Position numbers and translations under genes: made by a program | Source of the DNA: Paramecium sonneborni | Taxonomy: Eukaryota > Ciliophora > Oligohymenophorea > Peniculida > Parameciidae | Direction of reading: 5' to 3' | DNA length: 26,927 nt | Assembly (NCBI GenBank): GCA_905182985.1 | Contig: CAJJDN010000065.1 | Coordinates: forward strand, 367,243 to 394,169 | Part shown: positions 22,033 through 26,927 of the stretch, piece by piece | Layout of the letters: every line of letters begins with the position of its first letter | Numbering within the stretch: position 1 is the stretch's first letter | The notes under the pieces: generated by a model | Database searches by the model: none | The model's input: only the letters and a program-made list of their open reading frames with translations | What the model was told of the DNA's origin: nothing

Positions 22033-24005
22033 TCATTCGACTTTTTTTGGAGATTAAATTTCATGATCTGTGCGATTCATTTTTATTAATTCACTAGAAT
22101 TATGTCTTTTGATCAATTCACTTACCTCTGATTGTTCTTAATTGATTTAATTATCTTCAATTTACAATTATGGTTTTTAGTAAAATCGAAAAGAGTTTTT
22201 TAAAGCAATCTTATGTAAATCTTTCTCCTTTGATATTTTATTTCTTCCAGGAGATGCACAATCTTTGAACATGTCTAAATTAATTTAAAATTTACCAGTA
22301 CCACCATCAAAGCTATTTTATCTTGATAATTTAGCACTAAAAATACTGAATTTAGATTATTGAGGTTATTTTTATTATTAGGATTGAGAAGTAGATGAAG
22401 CATCAATTTATTTGATCGAAACAGTGGAACAATTTGTTAAGGTTTCAACAGTTTATACATTACCATTGTATGCAGGTTTTCGCCATTATAATTATTGTGA
22501 TCCTACTAAATCCTCCGAACTAATTAAATTATATATTACTTTTAAGTATTATTCTTTAAACCTATTGTATATTCTATATCATAATTAGCTAGATTATTTA
22601 AGACTTGTTATTATTATTCTTCTAAATCTTATTAATCTTATTTTAATTGTTAAGAAATTTTAGCAAATAGTTTATGTTTTAAGCACTTAATAGAATACAT
22701 AACAATACTTACATCTTATGCAGTTGGTCTATCACTAATTTTACTAGACAACATTCTTTTTACTAAATCTTAAAATTCAATAGGAGTCTTCAAAAAGGCT
22801 GGTAATCCAAAGTCTATTTAACAAGCTTTATTAGCTTTTAATATGGCCTTTTAATCTTAGCCAGGGAAGGGTTATTTGCCAGTCTAAATTGATAAATTAT
22901 AGAATATACAATCAATATATATAAGATTACTCCAGCACTGAAAATATCACATTTTGTATCATAGATAGGTCCTCCATCAATATAGAGTAAAATTTCTGGA
23001 GCAACAAAACCTGGAGTTCCACATCTTTTGAATATCAATTCTTAATCTTAGAAGGCAGCTAAACCAAAATCTGCAATCATTATGTTATAATTGTCTTCTT
23101 TAGATTTTAAAAGGAGATTTTCAGGTTTTAAATCTCGATGGAATATTTTTTTTTAATGCAAATGATCGAGAGCACTTAATAAATTAAATGCAATTTTAAC
23201 CAAATCATCAGATTTTAATAATCCTGTTATAAATACTAAATAATATACCTTTTTCTTTCACTCTTTACAGTAATTCTCCTCCAACAACTAATTCTAAAAC
23301 AAAATAGATTGAATTTTAAGTTTCATGGACTTCTAATAGTTTAACAATATTTGGATGTTTTATAGCTCTCATCACTTACATTTCATTAAGTAGACTTTCT
23401 TTGCCCTACTATAAAAATGAAGTGTACCTTTAGTTGTTCATTTATGAATTACTTGCTAAATGCTTTAATAGCATAAGATTATCCATTGGATGTAGCCAAA
23501 TAAACTTTAGCAAAACTACCTTTACCTATCATTTTCTCAACATGATATGTTTCATGAAAAGAGGAAAGTAAACATTTTCGTTTTAAAATTGCTTACCATT
23601 ATAAAAAGACAACAGAATTTTATGTAAAAACTTGAAGTATTTTACTTGCATAAGTTAATTTAAATCCATATAATTAATTTTCTGAATTTAGTTGCAAAAT
23701 ATGATCTTCTGGTAATTTTGGAATTGTATCAAAATGCAATATATTTAAAGGAATTCGTTTTAAATTTTATTTTGGAGAAATCTTATACAAATATTCCTCT
23801 CCCAACACAAGTAAAGTATGTTTGACTTTAACTTCTTTTCGTGCCTCTCTAACAAATTCATGTTCAATTAAAAATTCTTATGACTTAAATGAATTTGAAT
23901 CAATACATCTAATTCAGTAGTTTGAGTCTGCTCCCAAAAATTCTAGTTTATCTCCTATACAAAGAATGTTAACATGGAAGACTCAATCTTTTTCTCTTTA
24001 CTCAT
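22033..24005 (-). CDS. protein kinase with N-terminal PH-like domain, 609 aa
   Basis: ATG at 24005; introns 23884-23906, 23406-23427, 23224-23248, 22884-22909, 22686-22712 and 22520-22539 give 610 codons (an in-frame 18-nt intron at 23943-23960 is possible). Residues 15-135 have the strand pattern of a PH domain (LLVLGEEYLYKIS, LYGFKLTYASKILQVF, then a Trp helix FLQWQAILKRK). The kinase domain follows: GKGSFAKVYL (about 151), AIKAF, HRDLKPENLLL (about 265), DFGLA (about 287), RCGTPGFVAPEILLY, and DIFSAGVILYIL. It belongs to the CAMK-like group and keeps every catalytic residue. The C terminus of about 190 residues is Ser/Gln-rich and disordered. The PH call is by pattern and position; PH plus kinase suggests lipid-guided membrane recruitment. 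The gene starts 47 bp after the stop of the next gene. Confidence 0.88.
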
Positions 24006-24052
24006 CTTTATAAAAATAATAAAATTAATAAATAAACAGATATACATTACTC

Positions 24053-25383
24053 TCACTCATCCTTATTTCTGTCTAGAAAGCTCTTATTTTCTATTGAAAT
24101 CTAAGCAAATATTGATTTTTTTGAAGTAAACAATCTAGTCAGCAATAATATGGCAGAAGTTCGAAATAACATTGTTCCAATTTCCATTATTTTATATCTA
24201 ACATATCTAGCAGTAAACTAAATATTAAAATGATCATTTACTAAATTTATAGTTTGTAACATTGGAAAACTAATGAAATAAACTCCTCCATATAAACCCA
24301 ATAATAAAATAAATTATTAAATTTTTGTATTTTATTTGTTATATGTGTCTACTAATCCATTCATGAAATAAATGAATTCACCTATATAAATTAAAGAAGC
24401 CAACCAACCTACCCAACCTTCATAAGAATGATCTTTAAAATATGAATCATAATCTATGAAGCTAACTCCAACTATCATAATTTAGAAGAATCCTATCAAT
24501 AACGAAATTGGTAAAAACAATTCAAAATTATCAAATTTACTAAAGTTTATTTACCAACCCCAAGATAACATTACTAAAATCATTGTTAATGAGAATTGTG
24601 ATGCAACTTAAAATATAACAGACAAAACTTGTAATAACAATTATCCAGCTCCATTCTCACTATAAATCCATAAATGAATTGTTAAAAAACAATATGAGAA
24701 TGTTTCTAATAGTAATGTGATAACCAATAAAAATAATGGTAAACTAAATTCCTCATACTTTCTCTACTTTTCTAAGATTTGATTACCATTATAAATTAAC
24801 ATTATTACGTCAATTAAAGCTATCACACCTATTATTTATACAATTCCAAATTATTCTAATGTAAATTCTGTTCCACCTACATTTGTTATATGTAATTCCA
24901 CTTCTAACTTAACATGATTTTCAATTGGAAATGAATTTCTTAATTATTTTTCACAATCATTAAATGCAAAATACCACAAATGTGCTCTAACTTTTGCTGT
25001 CAAACTTCCTTTAAATTCATATTCATTTTTAACAGGAACCCAAATAGTCTCCTTTCTTCTTGCTACGCTACCTCTCTAAAATTAAATTATTATCTATTTG
25101 TACATCACATTCGCTCTTCTCTAATGCATTAGGCCATTCTTCATCTAAGTATAATTCATATTATATTGGAATTGTTCGTTCATCATTCTCATCAGCATTC
25201 TTGATACGGAACCTAATCTAATATATTTATTTTATACTTTAATGAATAGAAAACTTCCCCTGTTTCAGCTCCAAATTTTGATATATAATGCCAATCTCTT
25301 AATTATTTAATAGAATGGCTTTGCTAGATTCTCTTGGCTATAGCCAAATAAAGTAATATTAAAACAAACAAGTATTTAATCAT
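24053..25383 (-). CDS. GPR180/TMEM145-type seven-helix protein (GOST family), 425 aa
   Basis: ATG at 25383 with introns 25213-25237 and 25076-25103 gives 426 codons. A signal peptide (MIKYLFVLILLYLAIA) is followed by a luminal domain to about residue 190, ending in the family-like stretch RAHLWYFAFNDCEKQL. Seven hydrophobic segments follow, starting IVQIIGVIALIDVIMLIYNG and including LWIYSENGAGQLLLQVL and GWVGWLASLIYIGEFIYFM, then a short cytosolic tail. Order, length and the RAHxWY/C motif fit the GPR180/TMEM145 (intimal-thickness receptor-like) group of Golgi and plasma-membrane GOST proteins. These act in trafficking or as receptors; ligand unknown. It is divergent from the 102-residue gene across 98 bp. 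Confidence 0.85.
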
Positions 25384-25481
25384 AAAATTTATTAATTTAT
25401 GAAAGAATTCCTTTTATCATAATTCTTTAATTAATAGATTTTAAAGAACAAATTAATATTCAAAATCATTCAATATTTAAA
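25384..25481. promoter_or_regulatory. divergent promoter region
   Basis: A 98-bp AT-rich spacer between the GPR180-like start (leftward) and the 102-residue gene (rightward). No specific element recognised. Confidence 0.4.
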
Positions 25482-25790
25482 ATGAGAACAAAGGGTGTTA
25501 GCAATTTCGAATAAAATGTTTGTCTCATTATGGAAATGATCTTTGAAAGAGCTGATGAATTTACACTAAGGTTTTTAAAGAACCATGAAAGTTCACTTGA
25601 ACATCACTAGATTATCAGGTTGATTTATCGAGTTCTTCTTCTACCTGATAATTGCCTTTAAGTCTTGCGATTTTCAATGACCTAGTTGGAATAATTTATT
25701 CTTTTATTGGATAATGTTAATAATGATATTCATCCATTATTGCAAGCAGCAAAACAGAGATTAAAGAATATTATGATTTATTATTAGTGA
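25482..25790 (+). CDS. unknown small helical protein, 102 aa
   Basis: A single exon runs from ATG at 25482 to TGA at 25788-25790. No family recognised. The sequence suggests several amphipathic helices (ADEFTLRFLKNHESSLEHH, VLRFSMTQLEQFILLLDN, HPLLQAAKQRLKNI) with no signal peptide or transmembrane helix. Mixed charge and balanced composition support coding. It is convergent with the 74-residue gene, 29 bp apart. The opposite strand is also open, in the frame of a hydrophobic reading that starts inside the neighbouring gene; I prefer this strand because it has a start, natural composition and proper spacing. Confidence 0.7.
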
Positions 25791-25819
25791 AAAAATATAA
25801 AAATAACTATTTAGAGTAC

Positions 25820-26095
25820 TCATAACTCGCCATGATTTGCTGATTTTTGACGATAAGCACTCTAAATTTGACAATCGTTACGAGAATAGCCAAGAGAATT
25901 AACGCTACACAGAATGTATCAATACTCACGGTGTTAGTTATGGTTTCTGGGGTTGTATGACTTCCTTTCCTATTGGAGAAGAAGAATGAACATAATGATT
26001 GTCAGTATACTATTATTCTTATTTTAAATATAAACAATTTCATTTTATAAGTAAATTATATGGGATTTATTATTTTTACTTATTATTAATTCCAT
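25820..26095 (-). CDS. unknown 74-aa protein, divergent partner of DRC3 (complete copy)
   Basis: ATG at 26095; introns 26010-26035 (26 nt) and 25905-25929 (25 nt, GTGAG...GTAG); TGA at 25820. Exon lengths 60, 80 and 85 give exactly 75 codons. The protein is short, polar and free of membrane helices, with a Pro/Gln-rich centre (SSSPIGKEVIQPQKPQLTP) and a tail with GYSRND and SAYRQKSANHGEL. No family recognised. It is the only complete copy: the other two lose exon 3 because the 1-kb repeat ends inside intron 2 (at 25917 here). It shares a 103-bp divergent spacer with DRC3, so co-expression with a ciliary gene is likely but inferred. Confidence 0.7.
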
Positions 26096-26198
26096 TTCTC
26101 TCCATATTATTACTATTACAGCATTATTTGAGAAAAATTAAATGAAGTTCAAAATAAAGAATTATATATAAATAATTGAAATAATATATTTATTTCTA
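26096..26198. promoter_or_regulatory. bidirectional promoter of the DRC3 / 74-aa gene pair
   Basis: This 103-bp AT-rich spacer lies between two start codons facing apart. It is present in all three repeat copies (also 730-832 and 2823-2925). No known ciliary-gene element could be identified by eye. Confidence 0.45.
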
Positions 26199-26927
26199 AT
26201 GTTGAACTTCCAAAGTGCTCATCTTCCTAAGATTGATAAGCGAAACAATAAAACTTCAATAGAGCCCACAGTTATTGATGAAACCTTAATCATGTAATTT
26301 TTAAATTATATTTAAGTAAATCAGTGAAGGATTACAATTCTGAAAACAAAATAACTATGGGAGATTAAATTATGTTAAATTCTTTGCGTGTCATGTCATT
26401 GTCTTTTAAAAGTATTTCAATATTATTATATATCAATAGACATTTGGAAGATCGAAAACCTCTAAGGTTTGGAGAGATTAGAGAAGTTACAATTAGATAA
26501 TAACATAATATAAAAAATTGAGAATTTAGATCATTTAGTCAATTTGCATTGGCTTGATCTATCATTTAATTTGATAAAAGAAATTGAAGGATTAGATAAA
26601 TTAATTAATTTGAAAGATTTATCAATGTTTAATAATTAACTTACTTCTGTTGGAGGTTTGGACAATTGTAAATCTTTGAATGTTTTATCAATTGGTAATA
26701 ATAAAATACCTTCTTTTGAAATAGTAACACAATATTTTAGTAAAGGAAAAGGAATGAAATTCAAGAACTTATAAGTTTTAAATGTAGCTGGGAATCCATT
26801 TACAAAAGAACCAGATTATAAAAATCATATAATTAATTCTTTACCTAATCTTAGATATCTAGATTATAGTTTTATTGATGAAGCATAAAGAAATTAGATT
26901 AGAGAATCAGATGAAAAATTTAGAACT
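26199..26927 (+). pseudogene. DRC3: DRC3 5' half, duplicate cut by the window end
   Basis: Start at 26199, introns 26294-26316 and 26412-26439, then LRRs through ESDEKFRT at the last base. It equals the N-terminal 226 codons of the complete gene at 1022-2822. The truncation point is the same base as in copy 1 at the window start. Confidence 0.75.

Larger units (their letters stand above)
25917..26927. repeat. 1-kb repeat, copy 3 (inverted, at window end)
   Basis: This is the reverse complement of 1-1011 and ends exactly at the last base of the window. It is the only copy whose left flank completes the 74-residue gene (exon 3 at 25820-25904). Its DRC3 half is cut by the window end at the same base where copy 1 is cut by the window start. 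Confidence 0.95.

Noticed and set aside
25791..25917. Hydrophobic minus-strand frame (TFCVALILLAILVTIV) that looked like a membrane helix
   Set aside because: It is the unspliced frame across a 25-nt GTGAG...TAG intron. Splicing gives a polar tail that closes the 74-residue protein exactly, and the hydrophobic frame would also run through the 102-residue gene.
25815..26000. Possible non-coding RNA (GC-richer patch with weak snoRNA-like boxes)
   Set aside because: The patch is explained by exons 2-3 of the 74-residue gene. The box matches are too short to carry weight, and no tRNA-like fold was seen.
1..26927. Telomere repeats, transposase genes, CRISPR arrays, rRNA or tRNA genes
   Set aside because: Looked for and not seen. 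The ends of the window are ordinary coding sequence, and the repeats are copies of DRC3 and ORP/kinase DNA, not mobile elements.

Overview
The window is AT-rich protein-coding DNA from a ciliate macronucleus, most likely Paramecium or a close relative. Real proteins run straight through TAA and TAG, which must be read as Gln, and TGA is the only stop (in the kinase at 11869, for example, GAG-TAA-GTA reads E-Q-V). Frames are restored by removing very short introns of about 19-35 nt that start GT(A) and end AG, mostly TAG. Genes lie 30-180 bp apart. All coordinates below were built by hand from this code and these introns.

Layout. 1-3107: a complete DRC3 gene (nexin-dynein regulatory complex LRR subunit, minus strand), plus two copies of a segment of about 1 kb that carries the DRC3 5' half and a small divergent gene. 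3108-3968: AT-rich, no gene seen. 3969-6560 (minus): an unknown soluble protein and a four-helix membrane protein with a Cys-rich ectodomain. 6737-9103 (plus): PH + oxysterol-binding-protein gene with one apparent frameshift. 9138-13970: a CAMK/AMPK-like protein kinase, shown as two truncated copies and one full copy because overlapping contigs were left unmerged at two single-N joins (9825 and 11755). 14222-18297 (plus): a 1326-residue transmembrane protein with a Cache-like outer domain, TPR-like region and VWA-like domain. 18334-20252 (minus): two orphan genes. 20556-21992 (plus): TTC23-like TPR protein. 22033-24005 (minus): PH-like + protein kinase. 24053-25383 (minus): GPR180/TMEM145-type seven-helix protein. 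25482-25790 (plus): 102-residue orphan. 25820-26927: the complete small gene and the DRC3 5' half again, in inverted orientation.

Gene content points to cilia and membrane traffic or signalling (DRC3, TTC23-like, ORP lipid transfer, GOST-type receptor, two kinases, a transmembrane sensor), but there is no operon and no mobile element or CRISPR. No tRNA or rRNA was recognised, and no telomeric C4A2/C3A3 repeats occur at either end.

The most notable structure is not a gene. The first 1011 bases equal the reverse complement of the last 1011, and a third copy lies at 2094-3107. The inner boundary of all three copies falls inside one intron of the 74-residue gene, at or within a few bases of a TA. 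This is either a contig-graph artefact or a set of alternative macronuclear rearrangement junctions. After collapsing the two contig overlaps the locus is about 2.7 kb shorter, with one ORP gene and one kinase gene.
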